Shown here piece after piece: positions 54,289-62,795 of a DNA stretch of 64,000 nucleotides (positions are counted from its first letter, which is position 1; every line of letters begins with the position of its first letter). The stretch spans positions 1-64,000 of the forward strand of contig JBHJOA010000028.1 of the NCBI GenBank assembly GCA_050330205.1. Direction: 5' to 3'. The position numbers and the translations under genes were made by a program. The stretch comes from Pelagibius sp050330205. GTDB taxonomy: Bacteria; Pseudomonadota; Alphaproteobacteria; Kiloniellales; Kiloniellaceae. The notes under the pieces were generated by a model. It was not told the origin of the DNA. It made no database searches and saw only the letters and a list, made by a program, of their open reading frames with translations.

Positions 54289-55343
54289 CAGCGGGGCCAG
54301 GTCTCTGCGAGGTTCTCGATGGTGACCGCGGCGGCGTCCTCGGTGCGGGCCTCGATGCGGCCGATCTCGAAGACAGTCTCACCGGCGGCCTCGAAGGCGG
54401 CGCGGACCTCGGCGGCGCGCTCCGGCGCGGCGACGGCGACCATGCCGATGCCGCAATTGAAGGTGCGCAGCATCTCCGCGGGCGCGATGCCGCCGGTCGC
54501 CGCCAGCCAGGCGAACACCGCCGGCACCGGCCAGGTGACGCCGGGCAGCACCACGCCGAGGGTCTTCGGCAAGACGCGCGGCAGGTTCTCGGGGAAGCCG
54601 CCGCCGGTGATGTGGGCGAGCGCCTTGACGCCGCCGGTGGCGAGAGCGGCGAGGCAGGACTTCACATAGATGCGGGTGGGCACCAGCAGCGCCTCGCCGA
54701 GCCCGGTTTCCGGCGCGAAGGGGGCGGGCGCGTCGTAGTCGAGCCCGGCGTTCTCCACCACCCGGCGCACCAACGAGAAGCCGTTGGAATGCAGGCCCGA
54801 GGAGGCGAGTCCGAACACCAGGTCGCCGGCGGCGACGGCCTCTCCGGTCAGCACCGCGTCGCGCTCCACCGCGCCCACGGCGAAGCCGGCGAGGTCGTAG
54901 TCGTCGGCGGCGTAGAGCCCCGGCATCTCGGCGGTCTCGCCGCCGATCAGCGCGCAGCCGGCCTGGCGGCAGCCCTCGGCGATGCCGGCGATGATCGCGC
55001 GGCCGACGGGAACCTCCAGGCGCCCCATGGCGTAGTAATCGAGGAAGAACAGCGGCTCGGCGCCCTGGACCACGAGGTCGTTCACGCACATGGCCACGAG
55101 GTCGATGCCGACGCCGTCGTGGCGTCCCGCGGCGATGGCGATCTTCAGCTTGGTGCCGACGCCGTCGTTGGCGGCGACCAGCAGGGGGTCGCGGAAGCCC
55201 GCCGCCTTGAGGTCGAAGAAGCCGCCGAAGCCGCCGAGCCCGGCGTCGGCGCCGCTGCGGGCGGTCGAGCGGGCCAGGGGCTTGATGGCCTCGACCAGGG
55301 CGTTGCCAGCATCGATGTCGACACCCGCGTCCTTGTAGGTCAA
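54288..55343 (-). CDS. purM: Phosphoribosylformylglycinamidine cyclo-ligase PurM
   Basis: A 351-residue ATP-dependent enzyme forming aminoimidazole ribonucleotide. Motifs: YKDAGVDIDAGN, DGVGTKLK, CVNDLVVQGAEPLFFLDYYA and GETAEMPG. The first gene of a purM-purN pair; it is divergent from the DUF2066 gene across 119 bp. Confidence 0.96.
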   Translation of the reverse strand: MTYKDAGVDIDAGNALVEAIKPLARSTARSGADAGLGGFGGFFDLKAAGFRDPLLVAANDGVGTKLKIAIAAGRHDGVGIDLVAMCVNDLVVQGAEPLFFLDYYAMGRLEVPVGRAIIAGIAEGCRQAGCALIGGETAEMPGLYAADDYDLAGFAVGAVERDAVLTGEAVAAGDLVFGLASSGLHSNGFSLVRRVVENAGLDYDAPAPFAPETGLGEALLVPTRIYVKSCLAALATGGVKALAHITGGGFPENLPRVLPKTLGVVLPGVTWPVPAVFAWLAATGGIAPAEMLRTFNCGIGMVAVAAPERAAEVRAAFEAAGETVFEIGRIEARTEDAAAVTIENLAETWPR

Positions 55344-55462
55344 GTGGTTGCCGAGGGATTTCCGGCTTGTTATGGCTTCCTCCGGTCACATGGGGTATTT
55401 AGAGGAACAGGCTTTTCGGCCCGCTTTGCCGGGCGAAGATAGAGAATCCGGGACGGTTTGCA

Positions 55463-56617
55463 ATGTGGTTTCGGCGGCTTAGCGGCACCGTGATAGCGGC
55501 AACGGCCTTGGCGGCGGTGACCTTCGCGCTGCCAGGGGCCGGGGACGTCGGCGCCCAGGGCGCCGGCGACATCTATACCGTGCGCAACGTCGCGGTGGAC
55601 GAGACCGCGGCCACCGCCGCCGAGGCACGCCAGACGGCCCTGGCGGTGGGCCACCGGCGGGCCTTCCGCCGGCTGATGGAGCGCCTGGTGCCGGAGGGCG
55701 AGCAGAACCGCGTCCCCGCCATCGACGCCAACCTGCTGCCCTACTACGTGCTCGACTTCTCGGTGAACAACGAGCGTACCTCGCCGGTGCGCTACCTCGC
55801 CGAGCTGACCTTCCGCTTCAACGCCGACGAGGTGCGCAGGCTGCTGCGCGGCGCCGACGTGCCCTTCGCGGAAACCCTGAGCAGGCCCGTGGTGGTGCTG
55901 CCGATATACCGCGGCGATTCCAGTGAGCCGACTCTGTGGCTGGATCCCAATCCCTGGCGCGAGAGCTGGGCGCTGCGCCCCGGCGACGACGGCCTGGTGC
56001 CGATGACGGTGCCGCTCGGCGACCTCGGCGACCTGTCGGCGATCGACGTCGAGCGGGCGCAGGCCGGCGACGCGGAATCGCTGCGCGCCATCGCCGAACG
56101 CTATGGCGCCGAAGACGTCCTGGTGGCCACGGCCAGCCTGAGCGGCAATCCCGACGACGGGTCGGCGGTGCTCCAGGTGGAGACCCACCGTTTCCAGGGC
56201 GGCCGGCTCGACAGCACCCTGCGCGACCGGCTGGTGCAGGTTACCGGCGAGCCGCTGGACGGATTCTTCCGGCGTGCCGCCGACCGCATCGACAGCGCGG
56301 TGCAGGAAAACTGGAAGCAGCAGTACCTGCTGCGGTTCGGCAGCCAGCGCTCGATCCTGGTCTTCGTGCCGCTCGGCGGCCTCGACGACTGGCTGACCGT
56401 GCGCCGCCGCCTGAAGGAAGTGGCCGCCATACAGGAAACCGGGATCTCGGCGCTGTCGCGCAACGAGGCGCAGGTCGAGATCACCTTCCTCGGCGACGAG
56501 CAGCGGCTCAGCCGCGCGCTGGCGCAGCAGAACCTCTTCCTCGCCCTGCGCCCCGACAGCAATTGGGAACTGACTCGCGCCGACCGGCCGGTGGCGCCGG
56601 CCCCGTTGCAGCAATGA
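55463..56617 (+). CDS. DUF2066 family exported protein
   Basis: A 384-residue protein with a signal peptide (about 1-32, GDVGAQG) and a DUF2066 domain (VRNVAVDETAATAAEARQTALAVGHRRAFRRLMERL ...). The C-terminal part repeats a lipoprotein-like beta pattern. Function unknown. In alphaproteobacteria it commonly precedes a PerM-like permease and hda, as here. Its stop overlaps the next start (ATGA). Confidence 0.85.
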   Translation: MWFRRLSGTVIAATALAAVTFALPGAGDVGAQGAGDIYTVRNVAVDETAATAAEARQTALAVGHRRAFRRLMERLVPEGEQNRVPAIDANLLPYYVLDFSVNNERTSPVRYLAELTFRFNADEVRRLLRGADVPFAETLSRPVVVLPIYRGDSSEPTLWLDPNPWRESWALRPGDDGLVPMTVPLGDLGDLSAIDVERAQAGDAESLRAIAERYGAEDVLVATASLSGNPDDGSAVLQVETHRFQGGRLDSTLRDRLVQVTGEPLDGFFRRAADRIDSAVQENWKQQYLLRFGSQRSILVFVPLGGLDDWLTVRRRLKEVAAIQETGISALSRNEAQVEITFLGDEQRLSRALAQQNLFLALRPDSNWELTRADRPVAPAPLQQ

Positions 56618-57765
56618 ACGACGGCGAGTCCGGAACGCCGGAGCGCGCCGCCGGGCACGCGCCGCAGGTCCCGACCGCCAGCCAGTTGCGGTTCTGGCTG
56701 ATCCTTCTGGCGATCACCCTGGTCTGCGTGTTCCTGCTGCGCAGCGTGCTGCTGCCTTTCGTCGCCGGCACGGCGGTCGCCTACCTGCTGGATCCGGTCT
56801 GCGATCGGCTCGAGAAGTGGAAGCTGTCGCGCACCTGGGCCACGGCGCTGGTGACGGTCTGCTTCCTCCTGCTCTGCGTGCTGGTGCTGCTGCTGGTCAT
56901 CCCGGCGGTGGTCGGCCAGGTGGCCGCCTTCATCGAGCGCTCTCCCGACTACCTTTCGGCACTGCAGCGCGAGACGGCGGCGTTGCTGGAGATGGTGCGC
57001 GACCGCCTTGATCCGGAGGCCGAGCGGCGCCTGCAGTCGCTGCTGCGCGACTCCGCCGACAAGCTGTTCGGCTGGACCACCGATGTGCTCGGCGGCATCG
57101 TCTCCGGCGGCGTCGCCCTGTTCAATTTCATCGCCCTTCTGGTCATCACGCCGGTGGTCGCCTTCTACCTGCTGCGCGACTGGGACCGCATGATCGCCAA
57201 GGCCGACGACTGGCTGCCGCGCAGGCACCAGGAGACCATCCGCCGCCTGGCGCGGGAGGTCGACGAGACCCTGGCCGGCTTCCTGCGCGGGCAGGGGGCG
57301 GTGTGTCTGACGCTGGCGGTATTCTATGCCGTCGGCCTGACGCTGGCGGGCCTCGACTTCGGCCTCGTCGTCGGCCTCATCGCCGGCTTCCTGTCGTTCA
57401 TTCCCTATCTCGGTTCGATGATCGGCCTGGTGCTCTCCGTGGGCCTCGCCCTGGCGCAGTTCGACAGTTGGATTCCGGTCGCCATCGTGGCGGCGGTGTT
57501 CTTCGTCGGTCAGGCCATCGAAGGCAACTTCCTCACCCCGAAGCTGGTCGGCGAGCGGGTCGGCCTGCATCCGGTCTGGGTCATGTTCGCGCTGCTGGCC
57601 GGCGGCGCGCTCTTCGGCTTTGTCGGCGTGCTGCTGGCGGTCCCGGTGGCGGCCGTGGTCGGCGTCGGCGTTCGCTTCGCCCTCGGTCAGTACCGACTCA
57701 GCGCCTACTACACGGGGCAGGACGGGAGAGGCGGGCCGCCGGCCGCATCTGGCGACCCGTCGTGA
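56614..57765 (+). CDS. AI-2E (PerM) family transporter
   Basis: A 383-residue inner-membrane protein with about eight helices and the family signature near the end (IPYLGSMIGLVLSVGLALAQF ... GNFLTPKLVGERVGLHPVWVMFALLAGG). The family includes TqsA and PerM; the substrate is not known. It is coupled to the DUF2066 gene upstream and its stop overlaps the hda start (GTGA). Confidence 0.92.
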   Translation: MNDGESGTPERAAGHAPQVPTASQLRFWLILLAITLVCVFLLRSVLLPFVAGTAVAYLLDPVCDRLEKWKLSRTWATALVTVCFLLLCVLVLLLVIPAVVGQVAAFIERSPDYLSALQRETAALLEMVRDRLDPEAERRLQSLLRDSADKLFGWTTDVLGGIVSGGVALFNFIALLVITPVVAFYLLRDWDRMIAKADDWLPRRHQETIRRLAREVDETLAGFLRGQGAVCLTLAVFYAVGLTLAGLDFGLVVGLIAGFLSFIPYLGSMIGLVLSVGLALAQFDSWIPVAIVAAVFFVGQAIEGNFLTPKLVGERVGLHPVWVMFALLAGGALFGFVGVLLAVPVAAVVGVGVRFALGQYRLSAYYTGQDGRGGPPAASGDPS

Positions 57766-58484
57766 CGGCGCCCGCGCAGATTCCCCTCGACCTGGGCCAC
57801 CGCCCGGCCCTGGGGCGCGAGGACTTCCTGGTCGCGCCCGGCAACGAGGTGGCGGTCGCCTGGATCGACCGCTGGCCCGACTGGCCGTCCCGGGCGCTGG
57901 CCATCTTCGGTTCGCCGGGCAGCGGCAAGACTCATCTCTGCCAGGTCTGGCGGCGTGCCTCCGGCGCCATCGAGGTCGACGTGGCGATGCTGCGCCGCGA
58001 CGAGCCGCCGGCCTATCTCGGCGAAGCCGAGGGCGGAACATTGGCCTGCGTGGTGGAGGACGTCGGCGATCACCTGGCGGCGGAGCCGGAGGTCGCCCGG
58101 CGCCTGCTGCATCTCTACAACATGATGCTGGAACGGCGCGGCTTCCTGCTGCTGTCCGACCGCAATCCGCCGGTGCGTTGGCCCTGTCCGCTGGCCGACC
58201 TGCGATCGCGGCTGGCGGCGATGCAGGCCGTCGCCCTCGGCGAACCCGACGACGATCTCATGAAGCGGGTGCTGAAGAAGCACTTCGACGACCGCCAGCT
58301 CATCGCCGACAAGGGGGTGCTGGACTATCTGGCAACCCGCATGGAGCGGTCCTTCGCCGCTGCCCGCAAGGTGGTGACGGCGATGGACCATGCGGCGCTG
58401 GTCGAGCGGCGCAACATCTCCGTGGCGCTGGCGCGCGCCGTGCTGCAGAAGCTCGACACCGAGGAAGCGGAAGACAAAAGTTAG
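57762..58484 (+). CDS. hda: DnaA-regulatory protein Hda
   Basis: A 240-residue DnaA-like AAA+ protein lacking the DNA-binding domain. The N terminus has the beta-clamp-binding motif QIPLDL (6-11) and the P-loop is GSPGSGKTH (50-58). Hda with the clamp stimulates ATP hydrolysis by DnaA after initiation. The sensor region and the ERRNISVALARAVL end fit. The start is GTG 57762. Confidence 0.92.
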   Translation: MTAPAQIPLDLGHRPALGREDFLVAPGNEVAVAWIDRWPDWPSRALAIFGSPGSGKTHLCQVWRRASGAIEVDVAMLRRDEPPAYLGEAEGGTLACVVEDVGDHLAAEPEVARRLLHLYNMMLERRGFLLLSDRNPPVRWPCPLADLRSRLAAMQAVALGEPDDDLMKRVLKKHFDDRQLIADKGVLDYLATRMERSFAAARKVVTAMDHAALVERRNISVALARAVLQKLDTEEAEDKS

Positions 58485-58495
58485 GGAGCTTGGGA

Positions 58496-59275
58496 ATGGA
58501 TTTGGGAATTCGCGGCCGCAAGGCCCTGGTCTGCGCGGCGAGCAAGGGACTCGGCCGGGCCTGCGCCGAATCGCTGGCGCGCGAAGGCGTCGAGGTCACC
58601 ATCGTCGCGCGCTCGCGCGAACCGCTGGAGAAGACCGCCGAGGCAATCCGCGCAGCCAGCGGCGTCGAGGTGACGGCGGTGGCTACCGACATCACCACGC
58701 CCGAGGGGCGGCGCCTCGCGCTGGATGCCTGTCCGCAACCCGACATCCTGATCAATAACGCCGGCGGTCCGCCGCCGGGCGACTTCCGTGACTGGAACCG
58801 CGACGATTGGATCAAGGCGCTCGACGCCAACATGCTGACGCCCATCGAACTCATCAAGGCGACGGTCGACGGCATGATGGAGCGGCGCTTCGGGCGCATC
58901 GTCAACATCACCTCCGGCGCGGTGAAGGCGCCGATCGACATCCTCGGCCTGTCCAACGGCGCGCGCGCCGGGCTCACCGGCTTCGTCGCCGGACTCGCGC
59001 GCAAGACGGTGATCGCCAACGTAACCATCAACAACCTGCTGCCCGGCCCCTTCGACACCGACCGCCTGAAGGCCACACTCAAGGCGGCGGCCGACAAGGC
59101 TGGTCGCCCGCTCGAGGAGGTGACGCGCGAGCGCGCGCAGAACAACCCGGCCGGGCGTTTCGGCGATCCGGTCGAGTTCGGCGAGGCCTGCGCCTTTCTC
59201 TGCGGCGTGCATGCCGGGTTCATCACCGGGCAGAACCTGCTGCTCGATGGCGGCGCCTTTCCGGGGACGCTGTAG
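58496..59275 (+). CDS. SDR-fold protein with altered catalytic YxxxK
   Basis: A 259-residue SDR with cofactor loop AASKGLGRA and NNAGGPPPGDF. The catalytic Ser (NITSGAVK) is kept, but the YxxxK motif reads SNGAR (Ser and Arg in place of Tyr and Lys). This variant, with NGARAGLTGF, defines a known subfamily often annotated as 3-oxoacyl-ACP reductase homologs; its reaction is not established. TTAGGGAG precedes the ATG. Confidence 0.9.
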   Translation: MDLGIRGRKALVCAASKGLGRACAESLAREGVEVTIVARSREPLEKTAEAIRAASGVEVTAVATDITTPEGRRLALDACPQPDILINNAGGPPPGDFRDWNRDDWIKALDANMLTPIELIKATVDGMMERRFGRIVNITSGAVKAPIDILGLSNGARAGLTGFVAGLARKTVIANVTINNLLPGPFDTDRLKATLKAAADKAGRPLEEVTRERAQNNPAGRFGDPVEFGEACAFLCGVHAGFITGQNLLLDGGAFPGTL

Positions 59276-59312
59276 CGTCGAGCCACACGCGGTTCACCTT
59301 TGAGGCATTTTT

Positions 59313-59340
59313 GGGGCGCCGGGGATAGCCGCGGCGCCCC
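59313..59340 (+). terminator. Possible terminator hairpin after the SDR gene
   Basis: Eight to nine G:C-rich pairs (GGGGCGCC and complement) with a short loop lie 37 bp after the stop. The T run expected downstream is weak, so it may be only a stem-loop that protects mRNA. Confidence 0.4.
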
Positions 59341-59358
59341 TTCGCGTAGTTCCGATTA

Positions 59359-59626
59359 CTAGCCCGGATTTCTCAAACTATGGCGGGCGTCATCGCCTCG
59401 GGAAGCCTGCTCGGCAGGAGAAGGCCGAAAAGCGTAGTGGGACTACGGTTGAGGCCTTCGACGCCCCGAGCAGGCTTCCCGAGGCGACCCGAAGGGCGGG
59501 GCGAATTTGACGACAGGCGGCGTCGAGCCGCTCGACCGTATTCCCGATACGCTCTTCGCGGCTCTCCTGGCCTGTCGGCAAATTCGCCTCCGTGACGCCC
59601 GCCATAGTTTGAGAAATCCGGGCTAG
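59359..59626. mobile_element. Non-autonomous element with 34-bp terminal inverted repeats
   Basis: The ends (59359-59392 and 59593-59626) are perfect 34-base inverted repeats that begin with CTAG and continue CCCGGATTTCTC. CTAG is itself palindromic, so it may be the target duplication. Inside are two nested hairpins: perfect 20-base arms at 59395-59414 and 59466-59485, and 19-base arms with one mismatch at 59500-59518 and 59570-59588. No transposase frame is present. It is a MITE-like relic whose parent family I cannot name with confidence. Confidence 0.75.
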
Positions 59627-59658
59627 CGCCAAACAGAAGCTTTGGAAGGATCGGATCG

Positions 59659-60264
59659 ATGTTCAAACCACTCGCATTGGCGCTCTGCGCCGTTTTTGTC
59701 CTGACCTCTGCGCCGGCACTCGCCGACGACAAGCGCGGCCATCGCGGCGGCGACGGGTACTGGAAGCAGCAACAGCATCACGGCAAGCATCACAAGGCGC
59801 GAGGCAAGGGGCGCCACGGACACGGCAAGGCAGTGGTCGTGTGGCATGGGCCGCGCCACTGGAGCCCGCCGCCCAAGCGCCAGGCGCATCGTCACGTGTA
59901 CAAGCACAAGCATATTCACAAGCACAAGCACGTGCATCATCATCGGGTTTACAAGAAGCGGGATCGCGACGACTGGGCGATCTATGCCATCCTCGCACTG
60001 CAGGTGGTCGAGCTGCTGAACGACAACCAGCGGAACGGCTACGCCTGGGCGCACGAACGCGCGGTGTCGGCGCCGCTGGGCGACAGCATCCAGTGGAACG
60101 ACAGCGGCGCCTACGGCAGCGTCACCGCCGTGCGCGACGGCCGCGACTCCGGCGGCCGCTACTGCCGCGAGTTCCAGCACCAGATCGTCGTCGGCAACCG
60201 TCAGCAGTCCGGCTACGGCACCGCCTGCCGCCAACCCGACGGCGACTGGGAGATCGTGTCCTGA
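59659..60264 (+). CDS. Exported His/Lys-rich protein with 17-kDa-antigen-like C-terminal domain
   Basis: A 201-residue protein. A signal peptide (1-22, ALA-DD) is followed by a His/Lys/Gly-rich segment (KQQQHHGKHHKARGKGRHGHG and HKHIHKHKHVHHH) that could bind metal or polyanions. A hydrophobic patch (WAIYAILALQVVELL) precedes a C-terminal domain with YCREFQ and GTACRQPDGDWEIV, the signature of the outer-membrane 17-kDa surface antigen / RT0821 type. Role unknown. The terminal inverted repeat of the mobile relic ends 32 bp upstream, so its promoter may lie in that element. Confidence 0.75.
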   Translation: MFKPLALALCAVFVLTSAPALADDKRGHRGGDGYWKQQQHHGKHHKARGKGRHGHGKAVVVWHGPRHWSPPPKRQAHRHVYKHKHIHKHKHVHHHRVYKKRDRDDWAIYAILALQVVELLNDNQRNGYAWAHERAVSAPLGDSIQWNDSGAYGSVTAVRDGRDSGGRYCREFQHQIVVGNRQQSGYGTACRQPDGDWEIVS

Positions 60265-60609
60265 TCCGACGGTTTTGGGGCGAACGGGGCCCCGGAACGT
60301 AAAGGGCCTTCCCGCCGGCCGCTAAGCTCGGACGGGAAGGCCCCGGCTCATGGGGCTGGGTAGGGATCACCCACGGGCCAGGGAACGTATAACTTGCGGA
60401 ATCCACCGCAGGCTTTGACGTATATCAAAAAGAACATCCGGCCTTGCGGCGGCCCCGGCGCGGCGGACTTGCCGTTCCGCGCCCCCCGGTACATATAACC
60501 AGGTACATATAAATGTAACGATTTGGTACCCTTGGCCGTGCTATGTGCTTGGGGTGGCGCCGGCTTGGCGCCGGAACGGGGAGACTGCAGCGTGGAGGAG
60601 GGTGAGGTC
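60265..60609. other. ppk leader region with AT-rich direct repeats
   Basis: 345 bp without a gene. GGTACATATAA occurs twice 14 bp apart (60488-60498 and 60502-60512), and related ACGTATA strings lie near 60385 and 60419. These AT-rich repeats contrast with the surrounding DNA and could be operator or promoter elements for ppk. I do not see a convincing Pho box. Confidence 0.4.
60304..60343 (+). terminator. Hairpin after the His-rich gene
   Basis: An 11-bp stem (GGGCCTTCCCG and complement) with an 18-base loop lies 39 bp after the stop. No T run follows, so termination is uncertain. Confidence 0.4.
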
Positions 60610-62787
60610 ATGGCGCTCGAGGTGGAGCCGCTGGGGCAGGAATCGGACCTGCCGGCCGGCTCCCTTGTGGCTGCGATCGACCTGGCCTCGCCGGAGCGTT
60701 TCATCAACCGCGAGATCTCCTGGCTCGGCTTCAACGAGCGGGTGCTGGAAGAGGCCTACAACTCCAACCACCCGGTGCTCGAGCGCCTGCGCTTCCTCTC
60801 CATCTCCGCCAGCAACCTGGATGAGTTCTTCATGGTCCGCGTCGCCGGCCTGCGCGGCCAGGTGCGCGCCGGCGTGAAGACGCCCTCGCCGGAGGGCCTG
60901 ACGCCGGCCCAGCAGCTTGCCGCCATCAACGAGAGGGTCGCCAAGCTGATGCGCTGGCAGCAGGAAAAGTGGCTCGACTTGATCGGCGAACTGGGGGCCG
61001 CCGGCATCGCCGTCGTCGGCGCCAAGGAGATCACGCGCGCCGAACGCAGATTCCTCGACGACTATTTTACCACGCAGCTCTATCCCGTGCTGACGCCGAT
61101 CGCCATCGATCCGGCGCATCCCTTTCCCTTCATTCCGAACCGCGGCCTGTCGATCGTCGTCGAATTGCTGCGCGGCGACGATCGTGCGCAGATCAACGGG
61201 CTGATCCCGATCCCGGCCATGGTCGCGCGCTTCATCCGGCTGCCCGGACCGGACGTGCGTTTCATCCGCCTGGAAGAGATGCTGCGGCTCTACTTCGACG
61301 AGCTGTTCCCCAGCTTCGAGGTCAAGGCCAGCGGCTTCTTCCGCGTGCTGCGCGACAGCGACGTCGAGATCGAGGAAGAGGCCGAGGACCTGGTTCGGGT
61401 CTTCGAGAGCGCGCTGAAGCGCCGCCGCCGCGGCTCGGTCATCCGCCTGACGGTGGACGGCGACATGCCGCAGGCGCTGCTCGACTTCGTGCAGCGCGAC
61501 CTGCAGGCCGATGCGGAGAACGTCTTCGCGCTCGATGGCATGCTGGGACTTTCCGACACTCAGGAGCTGATCGTCGACGACCGCCCGGACCTGGTGTTCC
61601 CGCCCTACAATCCGCGCTTCCCGGAGCGTATCCGCGACTTCGGCGGCGACACCTTCGCGACCATCCGCGCCAAGGACTTCGTCGTCCACCATCCCTACGA
61701 GAGCTTCGACGTGGTGGTGCAGTTCCTGCGCCAGGCGGCCAACGACCCGGCGGTGGTCGCCATCAAGCAGACGCTCTACCGCACCTCGGAGGACTCGCCG
61801 ATCGTCAAGGCGCTGGCCGAGGCGGCGGAAGCCGGCAAGTCGGTGACGGCGCTGGTCGAACTGAAGGCGCGCTTCGACGAGGAGCGCAACATCCGCTGGG
61901 CGCGTAACCTGGAGCGCGCCGGCGTGCAGGTCATCTACGGCTTCATGGAACTGAAGACCCACGCCAAGATCTCGCTGGTGGCGCGCCGCGAGGGCGACGC
62001 CATCCGCACCTATGTCCACTTCGGCACCGGCAACTACCATCCGGTGACGGCGAAGATCTATACCGACATTTCGTTCTTCTCCTGCGACCCGGTGCTGGGG
62101 CGTGACGCCACGCGGCTGTTCAACTACATGACCGGTTATGCCACGCCCAAGGAGATGGAGAAGATCGCCTTCGCGCCGCTAACCCTGCGCCAGAAGCTGC
62201 TGAAGCTGATCGACGCGGAGATCGCCCACGCCCGGGCCGGGCGCCCGGCCGCCATCTGGGCCAAGCTCAACTCGCTGGTCGATCCGGAGATCATCGACGA
62301 GCTCTACCGCGCCTCGCATGCCGGTGTGTCGATCGACCTGGTGGTCCGCGGCATCTGCTGCCTGAGGCCGGGCGTGCCGGGGCTGTCCGAAAACATCCGG
62401 GTCAAGAGCATCATCGGCCGCTTCCTGGAGCACAGCCGAATCGTTTGCTTCGGCAACGGCAAGCCGCTACCGTCCCGGGAAGCCAAGGTCTTCATCTCCT
62501 CGGCGGACTGGATGCCGCGCAACCTGGACCGCCGCATCGAGACCCTGGTGCCGATCGAGAATGCGACCGTTCACCAGCAGGTGCTCGACCAGATCATGAT
62601 CGCCAATTTCAACGACGAGGCGCAGAGCTGGGTCCTCGAGCCCGAAGGGACTTTCCGGCGCGTGCGCTCCACGGCGAAGTCGTTCAGCGCACATACCTAC
62701 TTCATGACGAATCCCAGCCTGTCCGGCCGCGGTTCCGCCCTGAAGAAGGCCAAGAAGGCGCCAAGGCTGGTCCTGAAGAAGTCCTGA
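60610..62787 (+). CDS. ppk: Polyphosphate kinase 1
   Basis: A 725-residue enzyme making inorganic polyphosphate from ATP. It has the N-terminal FINREISWLGFNERVLEEA, and H470 in YVHFGTGNYH lies in the conserved region of the autophosphorylated histidine. The C-terminal domains follow (SSADWMPRNLDRRIETLVPI). ATG 60610 lies behind a purine-rich GGAGGAGGGTGAGG; an upstream frame to 60523 is not conserved. ppx starts 8 bp downstream, the usual make-and-break pair. Confidence 0.96.
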   Translation: MALEVEPLGQESDLPAGSLVAAIDLASPERFINREISWLGFNERVLEEAYNSNHPVLERLRFLSISASNLDEFFMVRVAGLRGQVRAGVKTPSPEGLTPAQQLAAINERVAKLMRWQQEKWLDLIGELGAAGIAVVGAKEITRAERRFLDDYFTTQLYPVLTPIAIDPAHPFPFIPNRGLSIVVELLRGDDRAQINGLIPIPAMVARFIRLPGPDVRFIRLEEMLRLYFDELFPSFEVKASGFFRVLRDSDVEIEEEAEDLVRVFESALKRRRRGSVIRLTVDGDMPQALLDFVQRDLQADAENVFALDGMLGLSDTQELIVDDRPDLVFPPYNPRFPERIRDFGGDTFATIRAKDFVVHHPYESFDVVVQFLRQAANDPAVVAIKQTLYRTSEDSPIVKALAEAAEAGKSVTALVELKARFDEERNIRWARNLERAGVQVIYGFMELKTHAKISLVARREGDAIRTYVHFGTGNYHPVTAKIYTDISFFSCDPVLGRDATRLFNYMTGYATPKEMEKIAFAPLTLRQKLLKLIDAEIAHARAGRPAAIWAKLNSLVDPEIIDELYRASHAGVSIDLVVRGICCLRPGVPGLSENIRVKSIIGRFLEHSRIVCFGNGKPLPSREAKVFISSADWMPRNLDRRIETLVPIENATVHQQVLDQIMIANFNDEAQSWVLEPEGTFRRVRSTAKSFSAHTYFMTNPSLSGRGSALKKAKKAPRLVLKKS

Positions 62788-62795
62788 TCCCGCAG

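Noticed and set aside
59373..59732. 119-codon frame through the inverted-repeat element
   Set aside because: It crosses the terminal repeats and hairpin arms and runs antisense into the His-rich gene; no transposase motif is seen.
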